DNA of 64,000 nucleotides from Fulvimarina manganoxydans (GTDB lineage Bacteria; Pseudomonadota; Alphaproteobacteria; Rhizobiales; Rhizobiaceae): assembly GCF_900176465.1 (NCBI RefSeq), contig NZ_FWXR01000002.1, positions 248,001 through 312,000 on the forward strand, given 5' to 3'. The notes under the pieces were generated by a model. The model saw only the letters and a program-made list of their open reading frames with translations. It ran no database searches and was not told the DNA's origin. A program made the translations under genes and the position numbers. The first letter of the stretch is position 1, and every line of letters starts with the position of its first letter. This document shows positions 17,290 through 27,894 of the stretch, in pieces.

Positions 17290-17393
17290 ATACGGTGTCC
17301 AACTGATTCAGTCGACGCCGTATCAAAGCCCGCGCGGCGCTTGAGCAGCTTTAAAAAGCCCTATCGCGACGCGATCAAACGGGTTTTGTATGA
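17290..17393 (+). repeat. Intergenic multi-hairpin repeat, copy A
   Basis: A full-length copy with three hairpins: proximal GATACGG/CCGTATC enclosing GTC/GAC and loop CTGATTCAG; middle AAAGC/GCTTT; distal AAAAGCCC/GGGTTTT with upper stem ATCGC-GAC-GCGAT. It starts 11 bp after the stop codon of the exonuclease gene and lies in a convergent spacer. Confidence 0.77.
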
Positions 17394-17437
17394 CGAGTAG
17401 GAAAGGCTGCCCTGTCGCCCTCGTCCGTCAACTATGA

Positions 17438-17471
17438 CAAACGCCGGAAACCATTGGCTCCCGGCGTCTCA
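17438..17471. terminator. Possible terminator hairpin
   Basis: ACGCCGG and CCGGCGT form a 7-bp stem over a roughly 13-nt loop in the convergent spacer before the small membrane protein gene's 3' end. There is no long T-tract on either side, so this is a weak call. Confidence 0.3.
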
Positions 17472-17515
17472 AGAGGTCGAACCCTTTCAGATCGTGCTGT
17501 TCGGCGCGGCTGAGA

Positions 17516-17782
17516 TCAGCCCGGAACCTGCACGCCGTCATTGGTTTGTGGCTCGGATTCGTTCGGTGTGACGACGTCGCCCTGAGTCTCGGTCTGCTCG
17601 CCGCTCGGCGCTTCGAGGGTCTGAGGTTCCATCAAGGTGCCGTCAGGCGAGGTCGAATAGCCAATTAGACCGACCACGAAATAGCCGATGACGATGAGGG
17701 CGACGCCCGCGATGAGAACGAGGAGGACGGGACGTCCGCGGCTTCCCTGGCGCGCTTCCGTTTCGTTCAGTTTCTCGGCCAA
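17516..17782 (-). CDS. Small single-pass membrane protein
   Basis: An 88-residue protein: a charged N-terminus (MAEKLNETEARQGSRGRP), one strong transmembrane helix (VLLVLIAGVALIVIGYFVVGLIGY, about residues 19-42), then an acidic, P/T/E/Q-rich tail of about 45 residues. The positive residues before the helix predict a cytoplasmic N-terminus and a periplasmic tail. I do not recognise a family. It stands alone between convergent and tandem neighbours. Confidence 0.7.
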   Translation of the reverse strand: MAEKLNETEARQGSRGRPVLLVLIAGVALIVIGYFVVGLIGYSTSPDGTLMEPQTLEAPSGEQTETQGDVVTPNESEPQTNDGVQVPG

Positions 17783-17941
17783 AGACGGTCTCCTTTGTTG
17801 TTATCGTTTGATGTCGGACGAGCAACGAGGAACCCATACCGGTTGTTGCATGAGAGCGATCAAGCCGGGGTGAGGCCAAAGGTAGCAGGGCCGGCAGGCT
17901 CGCAGTTGCGCCGGTTCGGGAGGTGAGCAGACGAGCGATTG

Positions 17942-18916
17942 TCACCGGTTCTGGCTTGCGTGCCATCGATAAGCGGTCTCGACCATGGCGGACAGGTCGT
18001 GACGCGGCGTCCATCCAAGGGCGTCTCGGGCGAGCTGATTGTTGGCGACGAGCATGGAGGGATCGCCGGCTCGACGAGGACCCTCGACGACGCTGAGGCC
18101 TCGGCCGCTGATGCGCCCGACCGTCTCGACGAGCTCGCGAACGCTGGTGCCGGTGCCGGTGCCGAGATTGACCGCAAGACCTTTCCGGCCAGCGATCAGA
18201 TGCTCTACGGCAAGGCCATGGGCGGCCGCCAGATCGAGGACATGGACATAGTCCCGGATCGCCGTTCCGTCCGGCGTGTCGTAGTCCGTGCCGAAGATCG
18301 TGAAACCCTCGCGCCGACCGAGCGCTGTGGCAATGGCGAGCGGGATCGCATGGGTCTCCGGATCATGGCGCTCTCCGATGCGGCATTCCGGATCGGCGCC
18401 CGCCGCATTGAAATATCTCAGAACGACGGCTTGGAGCCCCTTCAGGCGTCCGAGATCGTCGATGATCTCCTCGATCATCAGCTTGGAGCGGCCATAGGGA
18501 TTGATGGGCTCGCGAACATGGTTCTCGGAAAGGATCGAGGCCTGTGGCCGGCCATAGACCGCGCAGGTCGAGGAGAAGACGAGCTTGTCGATGCCTGCGC
18601 GCTCGGCTGCCGCGAGAAGCGACACAGTGCCTCCCACATTGATGTCAAAAGTGCCGAGCGGATCGGCGACCGAGCGACCGATCTCGCTCTGCGCCGCAAA
18701 ATGCACGATCGCGATGGGTCGATGTCGCCGAAACACCGCGTCGAGCCGCGCACCGTCGCGAATGTCGCCGATCTCCAAAGGACCCCAGCGGACGAAATCA
18801 TCATGACCGGTCGACAGATTGTCGTAGGTAACGGGCAGAAAGCCCCGGCTTGCGAGATCGAGGCAGGTATGGGCGCCGATATAGCCAGCGCCGCCGACGA
18901 CGAGAATGGGATACAT
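17942..18916 (-). CDS. galE: UDP-glucose 4-epimerase
   Basis: A 324-residue extended short-chain dehydrogenase interconverting UDP-glucose and UDP-galactose with bound NAD. The Rossmann motif GGAGYIGAH is at residues 8-16; the catalytic serine region VFSSTCAVYG and YGRSK (Y-x-x-x-K) follow, then RYFNAAGADP and the C-terminal TPRHDL/YRWH. Length is standard. It supplies galactose units for exo- and lipopolysaccharide, but no glycan cluster adjoins it here. Monocistronic. Confidence 0.95.
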   Translation of the reverse strand: MYPILVVGGAGYIGAHTCLDLASRGFLPVTYDNLSTGHDDFVRWGPLEIGDIRDGARLDAVFRRHRPIAIVHFAAQSEIGRSVADPLGTFDINVGGTVSLLAAAERAGIDKLVFSSTCAVYGRPQASILSENHVREPINPYGRSKLMIEEIIDDLGRLKGLQAVVLRYFNAAGADPECRIGERHDPETHAIPLAIATALGRREGFTIFGTDYDTPDGTAIRDYVHVLDLAAAHGLAVEHLIAGRKGLAVNLGTGTGTSVRELVETVGRISGRGLSVVEGPRRAGDPSMLVANNQLARDALGWTPRHDLSAMVETAYRWHASQNR

Positions 18917-19035
18917 GGCCGCCTTGGAGCTGACGAAACAGGGCCCGGTATCATGGTCCGCTTAGGATCGATAGGGGCAAGGCACCCCAACGCTGCGAGC
19001 ATGTCTCAGCCGGAGCGGGCGCCCGGCCGCATGCG

Positions 19036-19827
19036 TTACTGCTGGACAGCGCTCATCATGAAGGGGTTCTGCTCGCGGTCGAGAACCAGATGGAAGCGAT
19101 CCGGGTCGGCGATGTCGACATAAAGGCTGACCTCGAACGGCCCGAGATCAGCGTCGAAGCTCTCGAGGGCCGAAACCCGCGTTTGGAGCTCGTCCTCGCT
19201 GCCGAGACCGAGACCCTTAACAGCCGTTGCGAAGCGCTCGGAAAGGGCCTTCGCCCCTTCCTCCCGATCGGCCGTCTCAGAGACGTCGAGCGTCAGGCGA
19301 ACGAGATCGACACGCCGGGCGGCTGGGCCGCGCGCCACCTGGGCGATCGAATATCCGTCCTCGCTTTCGCGGGAGAGACATTCGCTCTCGCCTGGGAAGA
19401 GGGGGCTCGGCTTCCACTCGGAGGCGCGATCGCCTCCCAAGGCCTTGCAAAGCGCGGCGGCGGGAAGCGCGAGGCTCGGATCGGCGCCCGTCTCCTTCGG
19501 GCCGGCGGCGGGGGAGAAGCTCGCCGGCACCATCCAGCGCTCGGCGAAATTGGCTGTTGCCTTCGGCCTGTCGCCTTTGACGGCCAGATCGTTGGCGGAA
19601 TGCGTGAGCTGCGCAAAGTCGGCTTTCGATAAGGGCTCGATGCCGGCATCCGCGAAATTGGTCTCGAAGAGGGAATAGGCTCCGATGGCGACTCCACACA
19701 CCAGAGCGAGCCGAAGAAATTCGACACCCGGTAAGTTTCGAGTAACCTTTTCAGCCCACTCTCCAAACCCGGAGAAGATGTCAGACGATACGCTGTCGGT
19801 TCGGCCTTCCCAATCCGTCTGTGTCAT
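19036..19827 (-). CDS. Membrane-anchored protein of unknown function
   Basis: A 263-residue protein with a 40-residue cytoplasmic N-terminus, one transmembrane segment (LRLALVCGVAIGAYSLF, near residues 38-54) and a periplasmic domain carrying two cysteines (ALCKALGG and SECLSRES), probably a disulfide. I recognise no assigned domain. It looks like a Hyphomicrobiales-restricted hypothetical protein, possibly one of the DUF6030 type, but I cannot confirm that. It lies 119 bp upstream of galE in the same direction. Confidence 0.7.
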   Translation of the reverse strand: MTQTDWEGRTDSVSSDIFSGFGEWAEKVTRNLPGVEFLRLALVCGVAIGAYSLFETNFADAGIEPLSKADFAQLTHSANDLAVKGDRPKATANFAERWMVPASFSPAAGPKETGADPSLALPAAALCKALGGDRASEWKPSPLFPGESECLSRESEDGYSIAQVARGPAARRVDLVRLTLDVSETADREEGAKALSERFATAVKGLGLGSEDELQTRVSALESFDADLGPFEVSLYVDIADPDRFHLVLDREQNPFMMSAVQQ

Positions 19828-20040
19828 GTCGCCTCTCCATTGCGACCATCCTCACCGTCGTTTCTTGCGGCGAGTGAATGGACGCTCGTTCCCTGTCAGG
19901 GAGTAAATGTCTCTCCCCGAGCAGAGTCGAATCGTTAAGATGAGCGGCTCCGATTCAGCGGAGCGACTGTTGCAGGGTGGCCACTGGGGCCCGGTCGGTC
20001 ATGCCACGGCCATGTTGCGGACGCAACATCGGCAAGTCCT

Positions 20041-20858
20041 TCAAGCCGCAGTCATTTCGCTTTGCCGACGATCTGGCAGGACATAGTCCATCAGATGGTT
20101 AGCATAATAGGCGTAGCCTTCGATCGAAGCGTGGAACCCGTCGCGGGAAAAGCCCGCAGGCTCGACCCGGGGCAGGGTCAGAGAGACCACCGCCCCACGT
20201 TCGATGCACAGGCGGGCGCCCATTCTCCGAATGATCCGAGCTCGAAGCTCCAGCACATGGGCAAGGCCACGGGGGAGGGCCGGCACGCGCTTCAGATCGA
20301 CCGGGGGTGACCAGACAATGCGCGCCTCGGGCCATTTCGCGCGAAGCGCATAAAGCAGCGTGCCGAAGCTCTTCTTGAATCTCACCGCACCGTGAAAATT
20401 CTTGGCGTCGTTGGTGCCGATCATCAGGACGATATGGGTGAAGGCCTCACGAGCGAGATTGGGCACAACATGATCACGCACATCGGCGGAGACCGCGGAA
20501 TTCGACCCGGCCAGACGCCAGAACACGGAACGGCCGGTCATCGCATGAATGCGCTCGGCGAGTTTCGATCCGAGCGCGTCGCTCGTATGGTCGACGCCTA
20601 CGCCAGCGGCCGAGGAGTCGCCGATGACGAGAAGGCGGACCGCCGCCTCGCGAATTTGGTCCGCGCCGACCAGGCCGCAAGACGGTCCAGCTGGCGGGCG
20701 CATCCGTTCGATCCGCCGCCGAGCAGCAAGGCCCTGCCAGACATAGACCGGAAAGAGCAGCCAGGACAGAATAGCGGTCTTGAACGAGGCCCGAAGTCCG
20801 CCGGGGTCGCTATCGCCGAAGATCGGCGTCAAAGCGTCGAAACGGGTCTCGGTCGCAC

Positions 20859-20862
<4 letters not shown>
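20041..20862 (-). CDS. SGNH/GDSL-family hydrolase
   Basis: A 273-residue esterase-like protein. Block I is [16 protein letters not shown] (GDSS in place of GDSL), block [14 protein letters not shown] and block V DGFHAS supply the catalytic serine, the asparagine and the Asp-His pair. A hydrophobic stretch near residues 30-45 ([20 protein letters not shown]) may anchor it in the membrane. The ATG overlaps the stop codon of pgk (ATGA), so the two genes are translationally coupled, although no metabolic link between them is obvious. Substrate unknown. Confidence 0.88.
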
Positions 20863-22055
<1,193 letters not shown>

Positions 22056-22231
22056 CGCTCTCTTGGTCTCCTGCCTCGTCTGCCGCCCGCGCTGTTCGCG
22101 GATCGATCATTGGCGCCCTGTTTAGGGCCCGTTCCCCTGCAACGGCAAGCCGCAAGCTTCAAGCCTTGGAAGCGAACGCCCATCGCTGACGTCTCCTTTG
22201 AAACGGACGATCGGCGTAAGGCATGGGCTCA

Positions 22232-24040
22232 TCATGATTTCGATGGCTTTCGCGCGCGCAATTTCCGCAATGCCGATGCAAGGTCGCGGCGGTTGAAGAA
22301 GAAGGGAATCTGACCCGATGAGGACGGATCGGGCGAGAGCGAGAGGCCGGCGCTCGTAATCGTTCCATTCGGATCGGTCTCGCGGACAATGAGCTCGACG
22401 GGACCGATGATCGCCCGGTCACCATATTCGGCCTGGCCACCCAGACGGCGCGTCATCAATTCGGCAATGGTCAGCGCCCGGTCGTCCTCGCTCAAGGGAA
22501 CATCATAGGCATCGGCAAGGGAGCCGGCGTCGCGCGTTGGATCGACGGCGAAGTCGCCGAAGAACTCCCGATCGTCCTCCTCGACCGGCGCGGGACTGGC
22601 GAAGAGCCGGTCGAGAAGGGGCGGAAAGCGCGGTGAGATGAACAGGAACACATAGTCGCCCGGCCGCAGCCGTCCGGCATATTGGTAGCGCATCGAGCGC
22701 CCTTCACGAATGACGAGCGAGGGCCGGGCCCAGCGCGGAACCCTGACGCCCTTGGCGACGGGGCTGTTCTCGACCACCCGGTAGGACAGAAGCTCGTGGT
22801 CGGGCGAGCCGGGCAATTCCAGTTCGAACTTCTCGATCGGCCCGATCTTGGGCGGCACCGTAAGGCGCAGGCGTTTGGCAACGCTCGCCAGCGTCCAGCC
22901 CTGAACGAGAAGCGATGCGAGAACGATGATGAAGGCGGTGTTGAACAGGGTGCGCGAGGCATCGAGCCCTTCGATCAGCGGCAGAATCGCCAGAAGGATC
23001 GAGACCGCACCGCGTAAGCCGACCCAGGAGACGAAGGCCGTTTCGCGCCGCTGAAAATTGAAGGGCAGGAGGCACAGCCACACCGCAACGGGTCGGGCGA
23101 CGAAGATCAGGAAGCCAGCCAACAAAATGGCCTGCCAGACGATCGCGTCGAATTCGCGTGGTGTCGCCAAAAGCCCGAGGATCAGGAACATCGCCATCTG
23201 GGCAAGCCAAGTCATGCCGTCCTGAAACCGCTTGAGCGTCGCGGCCGATTTCAGCCTCGCATTGCCGGCATAAAGCCCCGCCACATAGACGGCGAGAAAG
23301 CCCGAACCGCCGATCGCCCCGGTCAGGGCGAAAATCAGAAAGGCGAGCGCCAGGGTCACGATCGGCAGAAGGCCACGATCGAGCGCCAGGCGGGCGACGA
23401 GCCATGCGATCAGCCAGCCGCCGGCCAGTCCGAAGCCAAGGCCGAGACCCATCTGTTGAAGGAAGCCGAGAACGACGTCGCCGCCGAGATCGGAAAGGCT
23501 GACGCCCGAGGAGACGAGTTCGACCAGCGTGATCGTCAAAAAGATCGCCATTGGGTCGTTGGTCCCAGATTCGATCTCGAGGAGGGACCGGACCCGGTCT
23601 CTGATCGTGATGCCGCCGGTCTTCAGAAGGAAGAACACCGCCGCCGCATCCGTCGAGCCGACGATGGAGCCAAGAAGGAACCCTTCGAGGAAGCTGACCC
23701 CGAGAAGCAGGCTTGCCGCCCAGCCGAAGAGGGCCGCTGTTCCGACGACGCCGACCGTCGCGAGCGTCAGCGCCGGGGCGGCAGCCTGTTTGAAGGTCGA
23801 GAGCTTCGTCTGAAAGCCGGAGTCGAAAAGGATGATGGCGAGCGCCACGGTGCCGACGAAATAGGCGAGTGGCGCATTGTCGAATTCGAGCCCTAAGCCG
23901 TCCGTGCCGGCGAGCAACCCGACAGACAAGAAGATGAGAAGGAGGGGGGCGCCGAACCGAAAGGCCAAAAGGCTCGAAAAGGCGGCGAAAAGGATCAGGA
24001 CCGTGCCGACAAGGATGATGAGATAGATGTCGACGATCAT
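22232..24040 (-). CDS. Potassium/proton antiporter, CPA1 family (CvrA/NhaP2-like)
   Basis: A 602-residue inner-membrane cation/proton antiporter. The first about 390 residues contain 12-13 hydrophobic helices, including the conserved FDSGFQT near residue 73 and the ion-site region STDAAAVFFLL...IESGTNDP. The cytoplasmic C-terminus has a TrkA-C (RCK_C) domain (SPVAKGVRVPRWARPSLVIR) and a final CorC/HlyC-like domain, the arrangement of CvrA/NhaP2, which protects against high internal K+. Monocistronic, 176 bp upstream of pgk in the same direction. Confidence 0.93.
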   Translation of the reverse strand: MIVDIYLIILVGTVLILFAAFSSLLAFRFGAPLLLIFLSVGLLAGTDGLGLEFDNAPLAYFVGTVALAIILFDSGFQTKLSTFKQAAAPALTLATVGVVGTAALFGWAASLLLGVSFLEGFLLGSIVGSTDAAAVFFLLKTGGITIRDRVRSLLEIESGTNDPMAIFLTITLVELVSSGVSLSDLGGDVVLGFLQQMGLGLGFGLAGGWLIAWLVARLALDRGLLPIVTLALAFLIFALTGAIGGSGFLAVYVAGLYAGNARLKSAATLKRFQDGMTWLAQMAMFLILGLLATPREFDAIVWQAILLAGFLIFVARPVAVWLCLLPFNFQRRETAFVSWVGLRGAVSILLAILPLIEGLDASRTLFNTAFIIVLASLLVQGWTLASVAKRLRLTVPPKIGPIEKFELELPGSPDHELLSYRVVENSPVAKGVRVPRWARPSLVIREGRSMRYQYAGRLRPGDYVFLFISPRFPPLLDRLFASPAPVEEDDREFFGDFAVDPTRDAGSLADAYDVPLSEDDRALTIAELMTRRLGGQAEYGDRAIIGPVELIVRETDPNGTITSAGLSLSPDPSSSGQIPFFFNRRDLASALRKLRARKPSKS

Positions 24041-24342
24041 GCTCTGGTCCGACCGCTCCCTGCGCTTCGATTAAGGTCTTGCAACACTGGTCGCCGGCCC
24101 TCTCGCCGAAGATCGGCGTTCGAGACGGGCATATATCCGGCTACACCCTTCGCGTCAGTGGGGTGGCAGTGCAGCAAGGCCTTTGCGTGTCCTCGCAACT
24201 CTTCGCACGCAAAAATAGATTGATCGCCGCTGTGTGGGATTTTAACGCATTTTCAATAATTTCGAGCTTGTGGCGCCAATCTCCTCGAAGACGCCTTGAA
24301 TCTCGTTTAATCGACTTCCCGCGACGAGCGGCGGAGAGTGTC
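24041..24342. other. Divergent spacer before lipoprotein gene
   Basis: About 300 bp between the divergent antiporter and lipoprotein genes, with an AT-rich centre near 24230-24275. I see no gene, repeat or RNA in it; promoters for both sides are expected. Confidence 0.4.
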
Positions 24343-24903
24343 TTGGATAAACGACTTCATTTCAAACGGTTGGGCGGTGTGCGTGTCATCGGTCTCTCGG
24401 CGCTCGTGATTGCTGCTTTGGTCATGTCCGGCTGCGGCGGCGGCGCCGATATGGCCGAGATCCGGCGCGAGAGTGCCTATGGTTATCCGTCCTTGCAGGC
24501 GAGTCTCCCCGTACAAAGCCAAGCCCTCTCCGAGCCGGGGCTGAGAGCTGCTGCGACACCCGCGCTGCGCTCCATCGCCGACCCCGCGGCGGACAGGTCT
24601 TCGCGCGTCCAAACGCCAACGCAGGCGGCCCTTCCGCCAGCGGACGCCATCCCGGCCGTGACCGGCGAGGATGCCACCGCCCTTGCGAAGCCCGTTCGGC
24701 GAAGCCCGGTTTATGACATGGAGCGCGACCCAACGATTCAAGCGGCGCTTCGGGTGGGGCTGAAGAGCGGCGATGTCTTCGCGCTTCCCGAGGATGCGGA
24801 GGGCAATGCCATTCTGCCGCCGATCCCCCGTTCGGTGATCGTCGATCTGTCCGAGGCGACACGTCTTCTCGGCAGTGGCGAGACGGCAACGTCTCTCGAA
24901 TGA
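24343..24903 (+). CDS. Putative lipoprotein of unknown function
   Basis: About 186 residues. A signal segment (VIGLSALVIAALVMSGC) ends in a lipobox MSGC followed by glycines, so it should be lipid-anchored, probably to the outer membrane as there is no Asp at +2. The mature part is low-complexity, rich in A, S, P and T, with a short more ordered C-terminus (PTIQAALRVGLKSGDVFALP). The start is a TTG preceded by GGAGAG; the frame is open far upstream but that part is not protein-like. Unrecognised family, monocistronic. Confidence 0.65.
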   Translation: MDKRLHFKRLGGVRVIGLSALVIAALVMSGCGGGADMAEIRRESAYGYPSLQASLPVQSQALSEPGLRAAATPALRSIADPAADRSSRVQTPTQAALPPADAIPAVTGEDATALAKPVRRSPVYDMERDPTIQAALRVGLKSGDVFALPEDAEGNAILPPIPRSVIVDLSEATRLLGSGETATSLE

Positions 24904-25105
24904 TGCTTTGCGCTAGCGGCGATGCGAAAGGTCAGCTAGGCGCGACGTCGAAAGGCTATTCCCTTTCGTCAAGGACGCGCCCTGATCTGGCTCTCAGCCT
25001 CGATCCGCATTGGGTCGGGTCCTGCCGCATGGCTGTTTGAGCGTTCTGGGCGAACCGCATCCAATGGCCATGCTCTGTCGGAGCCATGACCTTTGAGGCC
25101 GCGCC

Positions 25106-26185
25106 ATGTCCTTCACGCCGTTTCAGGCACCGCTGCTTGCGCCGCTCTTAGGCGATGCGCGCGCGGCCTCGCTGTTCTCGGTTCGCGCCGATCTCGATGC
25201 CATGCTGGCCTTCGAAGTCGCGCTGGCCAGGGCCGAGAGCAGCTGCGGGGTGATCGATCCGGAAGCGGCGTCGGCGATCGAGCGGGCGGCCGATGTCTTT
25301 CAACCCGATGTCGCGGCGATCGGGGCAGGCGTCGAGCGCGACGGGGTCGCGATTCCCGAATTCGTCCGCCAACTCAAGCTCCATGTGGGCGCGCCCCATG
25401 GGCGCCATGTCCATTACGGCTCGACCAGCCAGGATGTGGTCGATACGAGCCTCATTTTGCGTCTTCGCGCGTTGATCGGCCTTTACCGCGAGGATCTGGA
25501 GCGGCTCATTGCGGGGCTGGAGGATTTGCGCCTCCGTTTTGGAGCGACCATGATGCCAGGGCGCACGCGGATGCAGCTTGCCGTGCGCATCAGCGCCGCC
25601 GATCGGATCACCGCATGGCTGTCCCCTTTGGAGAGGGCACTCGAACGTCTCGCCGATTTTGAACCAAGGTTGCTGGTCCTTCAATTTGGCGGGCCGGCCG
25701 GCAATCTTCATGTCCTTGGCGAGCGGGGGCCGAAGGTCGCCGAGGCCCTCGCGCGCGAATTGGGGCTCGGGCGTCCGGAAGGCCAATGGCAGGCCCAGCG
25801 CGACCGGATCGCGGAATTCGCCGCCTGGATCTCGCTGACGGCCGGCAGTCTCGGCAAATTCGGTCAGGACATCGCCTTGATGGCCCAGAACGAGATCGCG
25901 GAGATCGGCCTGACAGGGGGCGGCGGCTCCTCAGCCATGCCGCACAAGCCGAATCCCGTGAAGGCCGAGGTGCTCGTCTCGCTCGCCCGGTTCGAGGCCA
26001 CTCTGCTCGCCGGCATGCACCAATCGCTGATTCATGAACAAGAGCGCTCGGGCGCGGCCTGGACGCTCGAATGGCTGCTCCTGCCCCAAATGTGTGTCGG
26101 GCTCGGCGCCGCCCTGCGCCTTGCCGGCAATCTCACCGGCTCGATCGAGCGGATCGGCCCGTCGCCGGAGCGTTCGACGTCCTGA
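25106..26185 (+). CDS. pcaB: Lyase of the fumarase/aspartase superfamily, 3-carboxy-cis,cis-muconate cycloisomerase-like
   Basis: A 359-residue homologue of PcaB, which lactonises 3-carboxymuconate in the protocatechuate branch of the beta-ketoadipate pathway. The superfamily signature GGSSAMPHKPNP is intact, as are HYGSTSQDVVDT and GRTRMQLAVR. Length fits the shorter PcaB type. No other pca gene (pcaDCHG, pcaQ) lies nearby, so either the pathway genes are scattered or the enzyme acts on a related substrate such as adenylosuccinate-like compounds. Convergent, with a 27-bp gap, with the repeat-containing secreted protein gene. Confidence 0.85.
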   Translation: MSFTPFQAPLLAPLLGDARAASLFSVRADLDAMLAFEVALARAESSCGVIDPEAASAIERAADVFQPDVAAIGAGVERDGVAIPEFVRQLKLHVGAPHGRHVHYGSTSQDVVDTSLILRLRALIGLYREDLERLIAGLEDLRLRFGATMMPGRTRMQLAVRISAADRITAWLSPLERALERLADFEPRLLVLQFGGPAGNLHVLGERGPKVAEALARELGLGRPEGQWQAQRDRIAEFAAWISLTAGSLGKFGQDIALMAQNEIAEIGLTGGGGSSAMPHKPNPVKAEVLVSLARFEATLLAGMHQSLIHEQERSGAAWTLEWLLLPQMCVGLGAALRLAGNLTGSIERIGPSPERSTS

Positions 26186-26212
26186 CGCGGCTCCACCGGC
26201 TTTGGCCCGTGA

Positions 26213-27736
26213 TCAGCTGGCGCGCTTGAATTGGACGCTTCGTCCGTCCGAGCGGATTTCCAGCGCGAAGGGCTGAGACCGCTCGTCCGTTCCCTCATAG
26301 ACGAAATAGCTCGAGTAATTGTCGCGGCTGGAGAGAAGCACCCGCTCGATCGCCGCACCCGGCAGAAGCGCTTCGGCGATGCGTCGGATGGGGCCGGGCA
26401 CGGCGCCTGGATCGACGCGGCGATCGACACGGGTCACCCGTCCGTCGGCCTGGACGGTGACGGAGACCGGCGTTCCGTCCCAGGTCGTTCCTCGAAGCGC
26501 GTAAACGCGATCGGCATCGTCTCCGCGAATGGACACGGCCTCGAAGTCGGCGCCGGGAAGGGCGAGTTCCGCACTGGCGATGACGGCCAGAGGGACGGCG
26601 ACCATGTCGGCCTGCGCATCCGTCTGAGCCTGGCGGTCCGGCGTGACCGGCTGGTCTGGCCGATCGTCGGAACTTTGCGTGCTGCTTCTCTGATCTTCGC
26701 GATTGCCGCCCGGCTCACCCGTCATCGGGGCTTCGCCCACCATGTTCGGAGAGACGACCGGTGGCTCGTCCGTGGTGCCGGTGGCTCTGTCGACCGTGGC
26801 GACCTCAGGCGCGTCGTTCGGCATCTCGGGCGAAGCGGTGTCGCCCTTGGCATTCGAGGGTGACTGGCCGGAAACGCCTGCGAGATTGGCGGCCGTCTCG
26901 GCGGGGTCGGTCTCATCCTTCGTCTGAGCGCTTGGGCGTGTCCCAGCCTGTCCGTCGCTGCGAGCATCCTCTTGCGACAAACTCTCTGGGACGCTTTCCA
27001 GCCGGGTTTCACCTTGGAGATCGCCGGCTGCTTCGGCGGCACTCTTCTCGATCACCTCTGCGGCATTGTTCGCCGCCGCCTTTGGTGCCGATTTCGGCGA
27101 GCTTTGGCTGCTCTCTTCACCGTCCTTCAAAGGCTCAGGCACGCTGTCGAGGTCGCTGCCCGACTTGATTTCAGACGCGGCCTCTGAAGCGCTGTCTTCG
27201 ATCGCGCCCTCGGCGGAGGTCGATCCATGATCCTGTGTCGCCGCGCTCGCTTCGGCGCCGGTTGGACCGGCCGGTTTGCTCGCGCCGCCTTCGCTCTCGA
27301 GGGCATCGGGGACCGTATCGAGATCGACTTCGTCCTTGATCGCTTGGGCGGCAGTCTTGGCCGTCTCCTCGATTGCAGCCTCGACCGCTGGCTCGGCGCC
27401 GGCATCGTCCTGGGAGGTCCTCGTCTCGGAGCTGGCGTCGGCGCCGGTCTTTGGTGCGTCAACGATTTCCTCGGCGGTCCGGGCGACGCTCTCGCTCATA
27501 CGCTGGCCCATGGTCGGCGTGCCGCCGAGCTCGGAGGCCTCGTTGGGCACGGCGACGAGCGCTCCGTCGCGGCAGGTGAGGCGATGCTGCCCCGGAACGC
27601 CTTCGACCGTGATCATCAACTCGATTCCGGCGGCGTTCGGCACATTCGCGCATTGCTGGGCCGTCGCGGCGGTCACCGGCGAGAGCAACGCCAAAGCGCC
27701 GCCGGCCACGATGGCATGGGTTTTCGTCCTCATCAT
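26213..27736 (-). CDS. Exported acidic protein with three 27-residue degenerate repeats
   Basis: A 507-residue protein with a signal peptide (AIVAGGALALLSPVTAATAQ), a short N-terminal domain with C29 and C55, a long low-complexity acidic middle (A/E/S/D-rich, about residues 80-370) and an ordered C-terminal domain of about 130 residues resembling PepSY-like beta structures (VYALRGTTWDGTPVSVTVQADGRV...). In the middle, units at 121-147, 178-204 and 228-254 share the pattern [AV]IE-x-[ST]A-x-x-AA, then L-[DE]-[ST]-VP-[DE]-x-L. I do not recognise the protein; the periplasm or cell surface is its likely place. Monocistronic, divergent from ilvH. Confidence 0.78.
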   Translation of the reverse strand: MMRTKTHAIVAGGALALLSPVTAATAQQCANVPNAAGIELMITVEGVPGQHRLTCRDGALVAVPNEASELGGTPTMGQRMSESVARTAEEIVDAPKTGADASSETRTSQDDAGAEPAVEAAIEETAKTAAQAIKDEVDLDTVPDALESEGGASKPAGPTGAEASAATQDHGSTSAEGAIEDSASEAASEIKSGSDLDSVPEPLKDGEESSQSSPKSAPKAAANNAAEVIEKSAAEAAGDLQGETRLESVPESLSQEDARSDGQAGTRPSAQTKDETDPAETAANLAGVSGQSPSNAKGDTASPEMPNDAPEVATVDRATGTTDEPPVVSPNMVGEAPMTGEPGGNREDQRSSTQSSDDRPDQPVTPDRQAQTDAQADMVAVPLAVIASAELALPGADFEAVSIRGDDADRVYALRGTTWDGTPVSVTVQADGRVTRVDRRVDPGAVPGPIRRIAEALLPGAAIERVLLSSRDNYSSYFVYEGTDERSQPFALEIRSDGRSVQFKRAS

Positions 27737-27894
27737 CGTTCCCCTTGCTCAGGTTTCAGCCGTCATGCGGCGAGGTTAAGGGACTTAGATGCCGTATCGG
27801 TGACGCTCGTCCAGAGAATGCGCGAAGGCGGCTTTTCTTTTGAGGCGTCCCGGCTATGGTGCGCAGCCTTGCATTTCGAGCTTAGAGCCCTGTC

